Part shown: positions 1 to 12,306 of the stretch, piece after piece | Layout of the letters: each line of letters begins with the position of its first letter | Position numbering within the stretch: position 1 is the stretch's first letter | NCBI GenBank assembly: GCA_030544215.1 | Contig: JARZZO010000003.1 | Location: forward strand, 816,001-880,000 | Reading direction: 5' to 3' | Length of the DNA stretch: 64,000 bases | From: Zantedeschia hybrid cultivar | Lineage: Eukaryota; Streptophyta; Magnoliopsida; Alismatales; Araceae | Notes under the pieces: model-generated | Databases searched by the model: none | The model's input: the letters and a program-made list of their open reading frames with translations, nothing else | What the model was told of the DNA's origin: nothing | Position numbers and translations under genes: made by a program

Positions 1-3000
1 TCATACTGCATCACATACCGGCTATAGTCATCCGTATTGGTATAAATGACTGAAAATTGTGGATATTCTAGACAACCTCCTGAATAGTCGGATGTATCAG
101 AATGTTGAGGAGGGTAAACTACATATCCAGTAGGCTGACTATATGAGGATGCATCTGATAGTTGCTCCTGATATTCCTGAGGAGCTTTACCTTTGTCTTT
201 CCTCCTTGATCTGCTGAATGTTTGAATGGAAGATTCTTCACGTCCTCCTCTGCTACCATGATGTTCATCTTGGGTAGCATGTGTGAATTCTTCTTCTCCA
301 GTGAATTGAATTGGTGGAGCTGGAACTGGGGCACTGGTAGCATCTCCGCCATCCTCAGAACTGTCGGAGCTCGTCTTTGATGTCGAGTCATTTGAGGTTT
401 GATATTGGACCTCATCACTTGGTTCTGACGTTTCATCATCTTCCTCGATAGTCTCCAGATCAGCAATTTGAATTCCATGACCACTCTTCCTTCTGCTTGG
501 TACTTGTTTTTTGCTCTTCTTTTGACGTTTTGGAGAAGGAGGTTGAAAATCAGTAAGTAATGGAACATTATCTAACTCACCTTCCGCCCATTCCCGATCA
601 TTTGGGTTGAATTCAGGCTCATTTGAAGTGCTTGCATCAACCCATGCATTTAGTGGATGTTGCTCCTCGAACAGCTCATCCAAATCTATGGGTTCTTCTG
701 CATGTGTCGTCTCTGTGGCTTGTCCGGAAATTCTCTCTTTCTCCTGCCTTTGAAGGTTCCTTATGAGCTCCAGATTCTTTAGCTTCAACCTCATGTTATA
801 ATGACAGAATACTAACTTCTCTAGACTGCTCGACTTCAATCTATTCCTTTGCTTGGTGTGAATCAAGCCAAAGGTGCTCCAATTTCTCTCACAGCCTGAT
901 GAAGAGGTTGTTTGACTTAAGACCCGAATTACAACATAGACTAGATCTTCATACCCATATGTTTTTCCATGATCTAGCCACCAGTCAGCTGTAAATAGAA
1001 AATTGGCCATGTCAACAATGTGCAAGTTATAATTAAAATTTAAGTAGAACATCTAGTTAATAATTTTCAAACCTGGACTCAAAATTTTGGCAGCTCTTTG
1101 AGCAGTACTTGTCCCAAAGTGGTATAACATCATTCTGTAATCATGCATTTGCTTGCATGCCAATATTGCTCTGTCCTCATCTGCAAGCATACGCTTAATA
1201 ACAGACTTAGCCCCCATCAACATTTCCGAACAACTATCATAGCTATCATTCTTCCCATCAGTTCTGAACATGTACTGAGGGTTGAAAAAATAACCTAAAT
1301 AAATAAGTCGAAGTTAGTTATTACTTAAGAGAAATGTGTATACAAATAATACATATAGAAAGTTAGTAGCTTACCAGCTGCATGAAGATCGTGATGTAAA
1401 GTGTGTTCCCAACGTCTGTCTATTATGTCCCACCACTTCACAAAGGTTGTTGGGTTGTTCAGTTGAATGAGCTCCTTAGCTCTGTCCATAGCTTCATATA
1501 AAAAACCCGTATCCGATCTTCTTTCTCCATCACAAGATCGCAAGACACGGACAAGCGGTTCTACAACATTTAACACCGCTTGCACCCCCCTCCAGAAGGG
1601 TCTAGACTGAATTAGATCAGCCACTTTCTTACCTTTCTCTCTGACCTTAGTTGGTACATGCCGCAATATGTGATTCTCCCAATCTTCCGATGCCACCATC
1701 CTAATCAAGTTGTTCTTTTGTTGACTTAAACTATCTAGAGAGATATATTGAGATGCAAACCTGGTGGCTCCCGGACGAAGCAACTCTCTTCCATGAGTAT
1801 GTGTGCGCATGATATCCAGAATGTTGTTGTGGTTGTAGATGAATGTGGTGATAAATCGACCACTCTTGACCACTCCATCTACCATCGGATCAGAGCAAAT
1901 GTCTTCCAACATCAAGTCAATACAATGAGCAGAACAGGGAACCCAGTATAAATGTTCTCTCTTTTGCATCAACATTTGTCCAGCTAACTTGAACGCCGCT
2001 GCATTGTCCGTAACCACTTGGACAATCCTTTTTTCGCCAACTTCTTCCACCATTTGATTCATTAATTCACACAGGTACTGGGCATTCTTTATCTTTCCAG
2101 ATGCATCAATGGACTTCCAAAATACGGTTCCAGCTTTACAGTAAATTAAGAAGTTGATCATACTTCTTCTTGTTATCCCTGTAAAATTCCAAACGTGATA
2201 AGAAATCAGAAAGAGACATATTCTGATTAAGAAAAAATGAAGATAAGATAAGAAACTGAATATAAGATTTATGTACCTGTCCATCCATCGCACATTAAAG
2301 TGCATCCATACTCATCCCAGATCCTTTCAAATGATTTAATGTATGTTCGGATGTCATCAACTTCCATATCCAAGTACTTGTTGTATATCTCATATGGAGA
2401 AGGTCCTTCAACCCCTTTGCCAACTTCTTGTATGGTCTCGATCATGGACTCATAATATGGCCCCTTGGCCGCATTAGCAGGGATACTGTTATAGAAAAAC
2501 CACCTAGATGTAGCTCTCCCTATCTTCTCCTTACAAAGTTTTAAGTTCTTGAATGCAGCACTAATAGAAGGTTGTTTATCCCTCTTCTTGGTGAGCAAGG
2601 GATCTATTGGACCTACTCTAGGATCTGCAGCTCTAGTGAACTCCTGAGGCAGCTCCTCGCATACATTAGTGCTCATGCCGGCACTAGTGCTCCCTTGTGC
2701 AGAAGGTGTGGAGCCACTTCCTTGTCCTCCATATCTTCCAGTGTGCCGAAATAAGTCCTCATCTGCAAAGGACCGCCGGCTTGCTTCCATTGCACGTCGC
2801 AATTCAGCTTTAAATGTAAAAGAAAAAAAATTAATCTACTATAACTATTTGTCTGAAAACGTTAAATGAAGAACATGAAAATAAGTTAAATAAGAAACTT
2901 ACTTGTATCCCAATCATCAACATTTATAGGTTGATTACTTCCACCAAGCCGGACTCCAGCATCAGACCTTCGCGCTGGTTCAGTCAATTCCTCTCGAATT

Positions 3001-3284
3001 TCCTGTCTTCTTCTGGCAGTACTTGCTTTGCTTGATTCCTTCTCCTTCATGTAAGTTCGAAATTAGATCCTAACCTCTGAAGGAACTCGAGCACATGCTG
3101 CAACTTCACCTTTTATTCCAGCAAGATGTTGTTTGAATCGATAGACCCCGCCAGAGACAACCCGGTTGCAATATTTGCATTGTACCTTTCTTTGGCCCAT
3201 GTCCACCGGCGTGCAATGACCCCAAGCAGGATCAGCACTAGGAGGATTCCCAGATGACCGCTCAGCAGCACCTTGAGATGCCAT
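1..3284 (-). pseudogene. hAT transposase with BED finger, DUF659 and dimerisation domains, one in-frame stop
   Basis: Exons read from splice signals (minus strand): 3284-2903, 2807-2278, 2178-1375, 1294-1073 and 988 to beyond base 1; all junctions keep frame. Exon 1 has the BED finger (CKYC, then H near residue 57) starting at MASQGAAERS. Exons 2 and 3 carry the DUF659-like region with CDGWTG and TDNAAAFKLAG motifs. Exon 5 has the hAT dimerisation signature SSGCERNWSTFG followed by LEKLVFCHYNMRL, then a long acidic, Ser-rich tail open to the window edge. One TAA at 3063-3065 interrupts exon 1 between the BED finger and a basic linker, so this copy is probably not translated full length, unless the stop is a sequencing error or is spliced out by the weak GT at 3073. 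Confidence 0.82.
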
Positions 3285-3420
3285 TCCTTCACAGCACAAG
3301 AAGATGAGAGATCGCGGAGCTTGTAGTAAACTAGAAGTGACCTCGTGGGAGAGATGGAGAGAGAATTCTATGAGGGAAAGAGAGCAAGAATGTTAGGAGG
3401 CTCAAAGGGCATTTGTGGAG

Positions 3421-3725
3421 CCTTAGGAGGGCCTTGGGGGGGTTTAAATAGACCCCCAAGGCCCAAACTAGCCGTTGCTGGCCGTTTGGGAACGGCCAGC
3501 AACGGCTAGCTTGACCCCCAACGGCTAGTCAAACTAGCCGTTGGGGGCCGGGTCGGGCCGATCCGAGCCGACCCGGCCCGATCCGGTCTCGGATCGCCCG
3601 ATCCGGCTCGGACCGGCCGATCCGAGTCCTGGACTCGGCCAGGAAACCCGGGATCGGCACGGTCGGCCAAAAACCTGTCCGACTCGGCCGATCCGTGCCG
3701 ATCCGAGCCGAGTTTTTGAACCTTG
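3421..3725. repeat. hAT subterminal repeat zone
   Basis: AGCCGTTG and CAACGGCT blocks at 3470-3548 form an inverted repeat. From 3541 to 3715 there are at least six variants of GATCCGAGCCG / CGGCTCGGATC in both orientations. Reading frames here are by-products of the GC-rich repeats, not genes. Confidence 0.7.
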
Positions 3726-3733
3726 ACTATAAT
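3726..3733. other. Presumed right target-site duplication of the hAT element
   Basis: Eight bases, actataat, directly follow the terminal motif. hAT elements duplicate 8 bp. Only one copy is in the window, so this is inferred. From here to 4170 the DNA reads as the remainder of a biotin carboxylase intron. Confidence 0.5.
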
Positions 3734-4170
3734 TACCATTCATTGTATATAATATTATATTATCAGAATATAATTGGTGGTGGATTTCAAACGTGTTTCT
3801 GCTTTCACATCTAATTTCTTATCAGAAAGTTCTCCTTTGGATGCACGTACGGTCAGAAAGAGAAAATTTGCTTTTTGCACTTCCATATTTGTTTCTGAAA
3901 CATGGAACTAGGCCGAAAAATAAAAAAGATGGAGTATGATTTACAGCCCTAGTTATCAAATTCATTTTTGGTTGATTCTAGACATTGTTTTGCAAAGAAG
4001 GAAGAGAAGAATTAAAATAACTAAAACACAACACAAAGGATTTTTCTATAATCGTCCCATATACTAGGTCATCAACATCATCATATATCTCACGAGTTCA
4101 ATCTAACACAAATAACTAGCAGACGAAAGTATATCCTTGATGAGGGCTTCATTTGCTAGGAAGGACTTAC

Positions 4171-5413
4171 ATTAGGCCCAATAAAATTAATACCATGTTC
4201 CTTGCAAGTATCTACAAAGCGAGCATTCTCAGCGAGGAAACCATATCCAGGATGCAGCATGGTGCATCCGCGGCTAACAGCAGCTGACAGCACATTTGGG
4301 ATGAATAAATACCTGTCAAAGCCATCAAGAACATAATTACAACCCATGCACCCCCTAAATAAAGCAGGGGAGGGGCAGTTTTAAGCAGGAAGATAGTCAT
4401 TGGTTTTCTGGTTAAGTAACAGGAAGAAAATGTGACTGATGAGCTAACAATGAGGACTAGGAAGCATATCTTACGATTGACTGCTGGGCGCTTCACCAAT
4501 GCATACAGCCTCATCTGCTAGCCGCACATGGAGTGCATCCTGATCCACTGTGGAGTAGACAGCAACACATGGTATCCCCATCTCATGAGCAGTTCGGATC
4601 ACTCTCACTGCAATCTCCCCTCTATTTGCCACAAGTATCTTTTCAACACTACATGTCACACCGAGAGCTCCTCCTCTCTGTTTGGACTTGCGGCTTACAA
4701 GTGCAACCTTTGGCCTGGAAAAGCACAACCTTGGGAAGTTCCCAGCAGTGTCGACCATGAAGCTAGAAGGCGAACTCCTAATCCCGTTGGCTGGCCTCAC
4801 GAAAAGACCCTGGTTATACCATACGGATAAAGAGCTTAGATAAACGCCAGACATTATTAGGGAAATCTAGGGGAACCCGATGGTCGCAAGACATTAAACA
4901 TCAAAAGCAAATTTAATGCCATCGACTGAACCATGCATGTAGCAAAATTTATGCGAATGTACTGAATAGATTTCACTACTCAGATGCAAAGCACAAAGAT
5001 CTACTTACTTGTAAACATAGGAAACTAAATTTGGCCACAACACTCATTGTCCGGTGTTTTAAAATTATTTATGAAAAGAATCAAGTGCGAGAAGAAACAG
5101 TTAGTTTATCACTCGCGCGAAAACATGCCGAAGGAGGAATTGCACTTAATTACACCAGAAGCTACTTCAATGCGGCAAGCACACAAGACCCCACAGAACA
5201 AATCAAGAAATGCGCAGCTGGAGCTTCAGCTTCCCACCTATGATCCTCGAAACGGAATAACAAACGCAAAATGCCGAGCAAAAAAACCAAAAGGACGAAT
5301 CCAAAGGAGAACGGGAAGAAGGAAAAGGAAAACAAAACACACAACAGACGCGAGCTGCGAGCGCGACTTACAGGAGAAGAGGACACTGATCCGCAGACCA
5401 TCATGGCGTCCAT
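4171..5413 (-). CDS. CAC2: Plastid acetyl-CoA carboxylase, biotin carboxylase subunit (first three coding exons)
   Basis: Biotin carboxylase of the heteromeric plastid ACCase carboxylates biotin on BCCP with ATP and bicarbonate, the first step of fatty-acid synthesis. Exons: 5413-5372 (MDAMMVCGSVSSSP, donor GTAAGT), 4809-4475 and 4312-4171 (donor GTAAGT after NFIGPN). Frame is kept at both joins. About 50 residues of Ser/Arg-rich transit peptide precede the conserved start KILVANRGEIAVRVIRTAHE; exon 3 carries the family motif TMLHPGYGFLAEN. This is only the N-terminal part of the biotin carboxylase domain; the ATP-grasp core must lie to the left of base 1, beyond the hAT insertion, or be lost. 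Recognition is firm; integrity of the whole gene is unknown. Confidence 0.92.
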
Positions 5414-5880
5414 GCTGCAACCGATCGGTTTGGAACAAGAAAACCTGAAACCCGGCAGAGAGAACTCGCGTCAATTCGTGTAGAGAAGAGACTGTTGATC
5501 TCAACAGGGCGAGCTGAGACCACACGGAGAGCACGGATCTGGTGCGGGGAGCACCTGCGAGATGCTGCGGTATCGCCCGGGGGTTGCCGGGGAGCTCGCT
5601 GTGTGTTGTGTGTGCGCGCGTGGGAAGAGTAGCGGAATGGGCGAGATGGCCGATGGAAGAGTGCTAAAATAGAGAGAGAGAGAGAGAGGGGGGGGGGCCA
5701 CGGCAGCGGGGAGGATTCGATGGAAACGAGGTGTTGGGGGAGGAGGGTATGGTATTTGAAGGTGGTGGAAGGCTCCGTCAGTGGCGTGGAAAGCCTGTTT
5801 TGCGTCCCCTTGATTTGGGTTGCCGCCTGCCCTGCTATTGGATGGGCCTCTTTCGGGACGTTCCCAATGTGGATGGGCCA
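5414..5880 (-). promoter_or_regulatory. CAC2 5' UTR and promoter region
   Basis: On the minus strand, upstream of the ATG at 5413, there is a (CT)n/G tract (plus-strand 5669-5697, AG then G run) and just above it a TATTTTAG sequence that could serve as TATA box. TGGGCC (site II type, bound by TCP factors in many housekeeping promoters) occurs at 5843-5848 and 5874-5879, and a CCAAT on the minus strand near 5837-5841. These are motif matches only. Confidence 0.45.
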
Positions 5881-7374
5881 CTTTTTTGTGAGGGGAAATT
5901 TGCGACTTGCAACGGTTATTGCCTTACTAGGAATTTTTGTACCTTGATTATTATTAGAATGAATATTGCTAATTTATCATTTTTACTTTATACTTAATAA
6001 AGTGAATAGTGTGCAAAAAGGAAAGCCACATCAAAAGAGCACTTTTAACAAAAAAAAGAATGGTACTTCTGCACGCATAAAAGAGTATCTTTCATATCAT
6101 TGACTTCTTAATAATTAGTTTCCTGGGACAATTTACATGCCTGGAAAAGTATACTCATCTTTTTATTTAAATATTAATTTACTCTAGCTTTTTATGGCAA
6201 TGCTGATGAACATGTTTATGTTATTTTAAGGAATTTTCATATTTTCTCCTTAATTTATATTTTTTTGAATAAATATGACTGAAAAATTAAGCATTTTTAC
6301 TCGAATAAAAATTAGGAATCAAATAGACAGCATTTGAGATCCTGATTCTTCCATGGTAGGTGCCCTTTCATTGCAATCTACACCGGCTAATATATTTTGT
6401 ACAGGAATGTGAAAAAGAACGGGTAGTTTTATCCATAGAGAGGGCATCCAATGGCGAAAGACAATAGCATGGGAAAAAAGTTGTCCGTAGTCGTACTTAT
6501 CAGACCTAATAAAAGCATGAAAATGGTTGTAGCAAATTCCATGCACGATTATGACATTTAAATTTGTTAATCATGCTAACATCATTCATGGAGATGTGAC
6601 ATGACCAATGGACGTAAGCATGTGAAGAATTATTCTTTCATGCTTTATCACTTAAATAGATGCCTTCTTATAAACCACAAAGGTCAATGTAAGTCAGGCA
6701 ATGAAATTTTAGGCAGCGTTTATTCCGTATGTTGGTAAATAGATTATGGAGTTTTTTTACACACCGAGCGACCAACGTCCTTGCTTAAACAATTTCGAGA
6801 AAGAATACTTGAAACATCTAACTTGGGCCTACTACCTTAAACGGGCTAGAACTTAGTACGATATGATCCACAATTTGGTTTATCATCTGTTACATGGACC
6901 AAAACTGGAGCTTAATTTAATCCATCAACTAATATACATTTTTCATTTTTTGATTGTGTACAGTGTATGTTAAATCTCCTATTTCCATAATTGTGCCCAC
7001 ATCACAGGATTACAACTCAGTGGAAACAATGGTGGATGGATACACAGTTTAGCTCGTGATAGTTATATGGAAAATTTGTTAACCTTGTCCTCACAGTCCC
7101 TCTCCCATCTGTTCCTGTTCCCTCCTATTCCTGTTGGAACCACATTAGCTCACATCCTACATGTGTAGATTGAATTAGCTAACGTCTAACTTATACATGC
7201 AGTGCTCCTATTCCTCCATATAACCACAGCATTGAAAAAAAAAAAAAAACTAATAGAATGTCTTCTCGAATTAAAATATGCTGAACATGCCACGTAAATA
7301 GAATACGGAGAAACCCATCTGTTGGGTGGGAAATGGGGGTACGTAACTGATTCACAAAACAGTCACAAATTCTT
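5881..7374. other. AT-rich intergenic spacer
   Basis: Lies between the divergent upstream side of CAC2 and the 3' end of CDT1. I see no coding similarity, RNA gene or bounded repeat. The 3' UTR and polyadenylation signals of CDT1 would fall within about 7100-7374. Confidence 0.5.
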
Positions 7375-10300
7375 CTACAAGAAACGGGCTCGGACAGCTT
7401 CAATAAGCCTCGCTCGAATAGATTGTGGATCAGAAGCTCTTGAAACGCTGCACGCATGCAAAAAAAAATTGACACACTGTTAATGCAATCATGTATGACG
7501 TAAGTTACTTTCATAGGGAGAGGTGCTTCAAACTAAAGGAAAAGCAAGCATCAGTTAGGAAAGGTGGTATACTTCTACAAGACTATTATGTAATCAGAAG
7601 ACATTCGACTCGACCAAAAACTAGTGTATCAAGGTTTATTCAACGGTAACAGTGTCCTTATCCTCAGAAAGCATACAACTTATGTAGAGAATTTAAACGG
7701 GATTGACATTTTGACTTTTCAGCGAAAGGGATGACCATATGATTTGCAGCAGTAGCAAAATGACAAACGAGTTACACGATTTTACCTCTATAGATGTTCA
7801 AAGCTATTTTCTGTTGGAGATCCCAAAAACTACTCACCTGTACATAAAGTCCCCGCTAGACATGGTCTTCCCACAAATCCAATCAGGAACCAACTCTTCT
7901 AGCAAGTGTAACTGCTCTTCTATTTCACCTGTCACCAAGGTTCAATCAAACCCTCATCTATATTATGCTGTGCACAAAAAAAATGACTATCAGCAATAAG
8001 GTTTACCTGAGTCCTCTATGTCACAATTATATGAAAGTATCTTGTGTACCAGTTCCTTCTTTGTGATTGAGATACAGTTTTTGGAACCGAATATGAAGGT
8101 GATTGTATTAAAAAGATCTGGTAAAGAAGCCAGCATCTCCCGACATTTGTCGAAACCTATTTGTCTAACATCAGGATGGTTCACAAGGGCTGTCGTATTT
8201 TCTTGAGCCTGATGACCAGAAAAAATTGAATTATTTGTTGCAAGAAAATGGAACTACTTTAACAGAAGCACGTACAAATTGTACGAGAACCTGTTGCACC
8301 CAATCTCCTTGGAAAGAAAAAATGCATGCCCGTTTTTTTTTTTTTTGGGGGGGGGGGGGGGGGGGGAAGTGGATGGTACAAAAACCCACTGTTATACCTT
8401 GTTAGTATAAAAAAAAATTTCACAACAATCCAACCACTTAGTAATCGCCTAGTAACAAGTCTAATCAATCTGAAGAACTGCATTTCACTATCAGACTGCT
8501 CTAAATACCACCATTATTTCCAAGAAACCCGCATGTGCAAGGGGAAAAAAAAAATCTTAACACCATGCATCCCCACCATTATGGCAGGATGAACAGTCAC
8601 CTCAAATGGAAAAAAACAAGTTCACTATTTTTGTTAAATTGGTTTTGTAAAATCAAAGAAAAAGGTCAAAAAACAAAGTAGTTCAGAGGTTTGCAACTTT
8701 TGTGACTACGCAGTTCAGGAATTGGCCCTAAAGTTGAATTCTTAATATAAGCTTACATCTATCCTAAAGCTAGACTGTTTCCTTCTCACAACAAAAATCT
8801 TTGCAAACCAAAGAGACCTTGGATATTTCAAAAAATTGCAGCAGGTAGAAAACCTGATGTCTTTGGATGCTTGAATGCTTCAACAGGTAGCCTTATGTTA
8901 GAAGAGTTGAATTTATGAATAACACCTATAAACCTTTAAGCATTAAAAACTTGAACAAGCCAAAGCTACAAGAATTACTAATATTTTTGTTGCTTTTTTT
9001 TCACCAAACAATAAACATATAAACCTTCCACTATCGTCCATGTAGAGTGACTGCCAAACAAATATTGCCCCTAGGACTTGTGGGGGGACTATAGCTTCCC
9101 ACAATATAACCTAATTGATTACAAACTCATTTCATATTCATCAATCTAAGAGATACAAAGCGGATACAAGGAATTGGCATTTTCCGAACCAAGGTTATAT
9201 AACAGTAATATGAGCAGTTATTAAATAAAAACCTGGTCCATGGGTAAACTAGAGATGCTACATTTCTGCAGAAGATGAAAAACAAAAGCAAGGAATCTCA
9301 CCGTTCATGAAAGAAACATCTTTTGATGTCAAAAAGGATGGCATTTTCTCTGCCTCAAAATAAAAGGCAATACTTTACAAATTAATGCAAGCATGGCACC
9401 CATAGATATCCAAGTAGCTTCTGATAAGTATCTGGATTGGTAAGTTAACCACATGAAAGGCCATAAATCTCACCACTCAATGAAAATATCCACTAGATGC
9501 ACCAAAATGCACTAAATATGCATACAATGGAGTTGCAACACTCCTTGTATGATAATCGCCTACTATACTGCTGAAAGCATGAGACAGAAATGTTTCTGAC
9601 ATGTTACAAAGATAACACAACTCTAAATTCAATTGTGCAAAAGAGACATACCATTTGCAGATCCACAGCACAATATTCATTTGCTTCATCTTCACTGAAA
9701 GATCCTTCCGCATCTTTGCCTTGACTACAGGGCATCTTATAACACGTTGAATCGGTGATGTCAGCAACTGAATCTGAGCCACTTTTATCAGATTTTGAAG
9801 GAGAGTAGATCAAAGATCTCCGAGCTGAATGATTCAGCACCACAGTCTGGCTCAGTAGCTTCACATCAGGGCTAGCCACCGGCCTTTTAGGTGTTGACAG
9901 GGCTGGTGTTTCTGTTGTCAATTTAACTGGTTTTGAAGCAAGTCTCACAGGAGTTCTTTGGTGAAAATGTGAAGAGATACGGTGATTGGGACTAAAGACC
10001 ATTTCAGTGGGAGGCTTGTTGAGAGGAAAAGAATGAGGATTATCATTCTTTAAGTGGACTTTAGCCTCCTCATTACATTCATCAATGGGATCTGTGTAGA
10101 TCATAGACACGGAAGAATCACATGGTTCAGTCATTTCCTTTTCTAGGTCAAGGATTCTACGGGAGAAGTGCCCATTGAAAGATGGGCATAAGTGAGATGC
10201 ACCCAATAATGGATCATCATCAACAGATGCCGATGGAGGTTGCTCCATGGATGGTTCCACAGGTAACTGGCTGGACGCTAGTGTAGGATTTTCTTGGATG

Positions 10301-11666
10301 GATGAATCCTGTAGAGAGGCCTCTGGAATTTCAGTTCCCTGTTGCAACAAGTTTTAAAAATGGATTGAGCTTTTTTCCATATTAAAGAGAGAGAGACATA
10401 TCTATGAAACCATCATTTTCTTCTAGGTGTAACTTACAAAGAATCGATAACACAAGTTGGCACAAATATAAGATAAGCCAAAAAGGTGAGAGAAAGGTAA
10501 ATGTAAATCATTATTACACCAGATGAAAGAATGTATCCCCACTTTGAAATTATAGGATCAACCACTCTCATTCTACTCTTTCATATATCTCAATTTGGGT
10601 TAAGAGAAACTTATCATTTTTAAATAAGCTTAAATATGTCTGTCCAAGTTTTCTTAGGTCTCCCTATTCTGCAAGTACCATCAACCTCCATGCATAAAAA
10701 AAAAAATGCAATGGAGAAAATGGTTAGCAATGAACTAGAACATAAAAACTTGGTACCTCAGGGTGTGTACTTGAGAAATCCAGCAGTCTGGCAAGAAAGC
10801 CTTGGCACAAACCCGCATATGAAGCTTGTTGCGAACCATCCAGGTCTTTGGCAGTCTCCAGTACAAGAGAAATTTTAATGTCCGGTTTCATGCAGAGGTT
10901 CGTCTTGTTGTGTACAAGAATCTTCCCAGTATGAAGAGCTTCAGGAAATAAATATTTCATTTGAGCAAGATGGCTCAACGTGAATTTCCTGGATGCACAA
11001 ACAGACATCATCAGCTTCTTATTTCAATTATTTCTGAAAAAAAAGAAGCCTACGATGCACACTCACTTCTTGGCCAATATCTCGACCTGAGTACTAATGT
11101 TTTGGAAACTTGCGAGCCTCTTCCGCAGACCAAGTAGCCGCACAGATGTGATCATTTTGTCAAACAATTCACCTATTAACTTGTACCTGCACTAAATAAT
11201 CCACCTATTTAGTGCAAACTCATTGAGAAAAAGGTAACAAGGTTTATGCCTCTTTCTTTTTTACTCACTTCTCTGGAAGTTGACCTGTTCTTCCTTGTAA
11301 TGACTGAATAGAACAGCGAGAAATTTGTTGGAAATTTTTCTGATCTCTGTCATCCCTGGACTCCCTGTTTTCAAGAGTTTCAAGTGCCAATTTTATGTTG
11401 CCACCTGCATCTGAAAGCATCTTAGGACTACCTGCCTCTGTCCTCGAATGGTAGCTATGTTCCTTGCTTTTTCTAGTCCTTGGAGGCTGAATTATCTTCT
11501 CAGGCGTTGGGGATGCAAGACTGGAGCCACAGTCCTGTTTCTCATCGGACTTCTTTATTTGGATATCAGCAATAGGGTCATCACCTGACTTTCCTGCATG
11601 AGGTATCTTTTCACATCTGAATTGAAGGTTCAATTGCCTCACTTGTTTGCATTTGTCGTGTTCCAT
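7375..11666 (-). CDS. CDT1: CDT1-like DNA replication licensing factor
   Basis: CDT1 loads the MCM2-7 helicase at origins with ORC and CDC6 in G1. Exons on the minus strand: 11666-11269, 11186-11067, 10988-10757, 10338-9652, 8208-8007, 7928-7838, 7447-7375. These sum to 1803 nt, 600 residues plus TAG, with frame kept at every GT-AG junction. The N-terminal region has the plant CDT1 motif SPTPEKIIQPPRTRK. Residues about 130-250 form the geminin/MCM-binding winged helix (LPEKYKLIGELFDKM, FTLSHLAQMKYLFPEA, CMKPDIKISL). Residues about 490-600 form the C-terminal winged helix (MLASLPDLFNTI, ITKKELVHKI, LEELVPDWI) ending in IRARLIEAVRARFL. The middle is Ser/Pro-rich with several SP/TP sites. A small exon missed in the 1.4-kb intron 9651-8209 is possible. 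Confidence 0.93.
8333..8366. repeat. Homopolymer run T14 then G20 inside a CDT1 intron
   Basis: Fourteen T followed directly by twenty G. Length is likely to be uncertain in any assembly. Coding-looking frames through it are artefacts. Confidence 0.9.
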
Positions 11667-12165
11667 TATTGCTGCTTGAAAAAGTTTATGACAAAATATG
11701 CAACTAATTAATCACATATCATCGTATTGGACAATAACATGCACAAAGATATAGGGTGGAATATTTATATCATAAAGTGGAGGATGCACAAAGACAACAT
11801 ATACAACTTTCTCAATCTACAACAGTTTTGCGCATTGGCTTCCAGGGAAGCTAAAACCTCTCCAGTTCTCCACTCTGTCATCTGGGGGAAAAAAGGCGAA
11901 AAAGGAAAAAGAAAGAACGAGAAACACCCAACTTTCCTTACTCCAACTTCTGTTCCTCACTCTCTCCTCGCTCTAACATCGATAACGAACCCAGCTGAAG
12001 TAAGCACTGCTCAAACTTAGACATTTTGCCCTCGAGTACCCTTAAAAGCGATGAACCCTAGCCGCCCCCAACACCGACTCTAGAGTGACAACCAATGTGG
12101 GAGGAGAACAGCACACGGAAGAAGAAGAATAGAGGAGAGGAAGAAACAGTGGCGAGATCAGTACC

Positions 12166-12285
12166 TGATCCTGTCGCAGGAGGCCTTGCGGAAGCAGGAA
12201 TAGTGGGAGGAGGAGCCGATCGTGCGGGGTTCCGGGCTGCGGGATAGCAGACGGAAGGGGCGCCGGTGGAGCGACTGACCTAAAT
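12166..12285 (-). other. CDT1 non-coding first exon (5' UTR)
   Basis: A donor GATCAG/GTACTG at 12166/12165 (minus strand) pairs with an acceptor TTTCAAGCAG at about 11676, ten bases before the ATG at 11666. This gives a 5' UTR intron of roughly 490 bp, common in plant CDT1-like and other cell-cycle genes. The upstream end of the exon (near 12285) is a guess. Confidence 0.5.
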
Positions 12286-12298
12286 CATTTGAAATACC

Positions 12299-12306
12299 AT
12301 TGGCGG
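12299..12306. promoter_or_regulatory. E2F-type site upstream of CDT1
   Basis: ATTGGCGG fits the plant E2F consensus WTTSSCSS. It lies just upstream of the inferred first exon of CDT1, a gene family known to be E2F-controlled in plants. Single motif match, no conservation tested. Confidence 0.45.

Larger units (their letters stand above)
1..3725 (-). mobile_element. hAT-type DNA transposon, right end and most of the transposase gene; left end outside window
   Basis: The element runs from beyond base 1 to a terminal motif at about 3711-3725, which reads CAAGGTTCAAAAACTCGG on the minus strand. It contains a BED zinc finger, a DUF659-type region and a hAT C-terminal dimerisation domain in one minus-strand gene, which defines the superfamily. 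The last 300 bp are built of short GC-rich direct and inverted repeats related to GGATCGGCCGAGTC, typical of subterminal transposase-binding repeats. The 8 bp outside the end (3726-3733, actataat) are the presumed target duplication; the partner copy lies outside the window. It sits in what appears to be an intron of the biotin carboxylase gene. Confidence 0.85.

Noticed and set aside
119..568. Separate basic protein gene on the minus strand
   Set aside because: Out of frame with the hAT transposase C-terminal exon, which is continuously open from 988 past the window edge.
3506..3743. Small Arg/Pro/Gly-rich proteins on both strands
   Set aside because: Composed of hAT subterminal repeats; open on both strands through GC-rich composition.
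7191..7514. Open frame covering the last CDT1 exon
   Set aside because: The CDT1 reading frame here is a different one (ending IRARLIEAVRARFL), as shown by phase from the previous exon and by the family C terminus.
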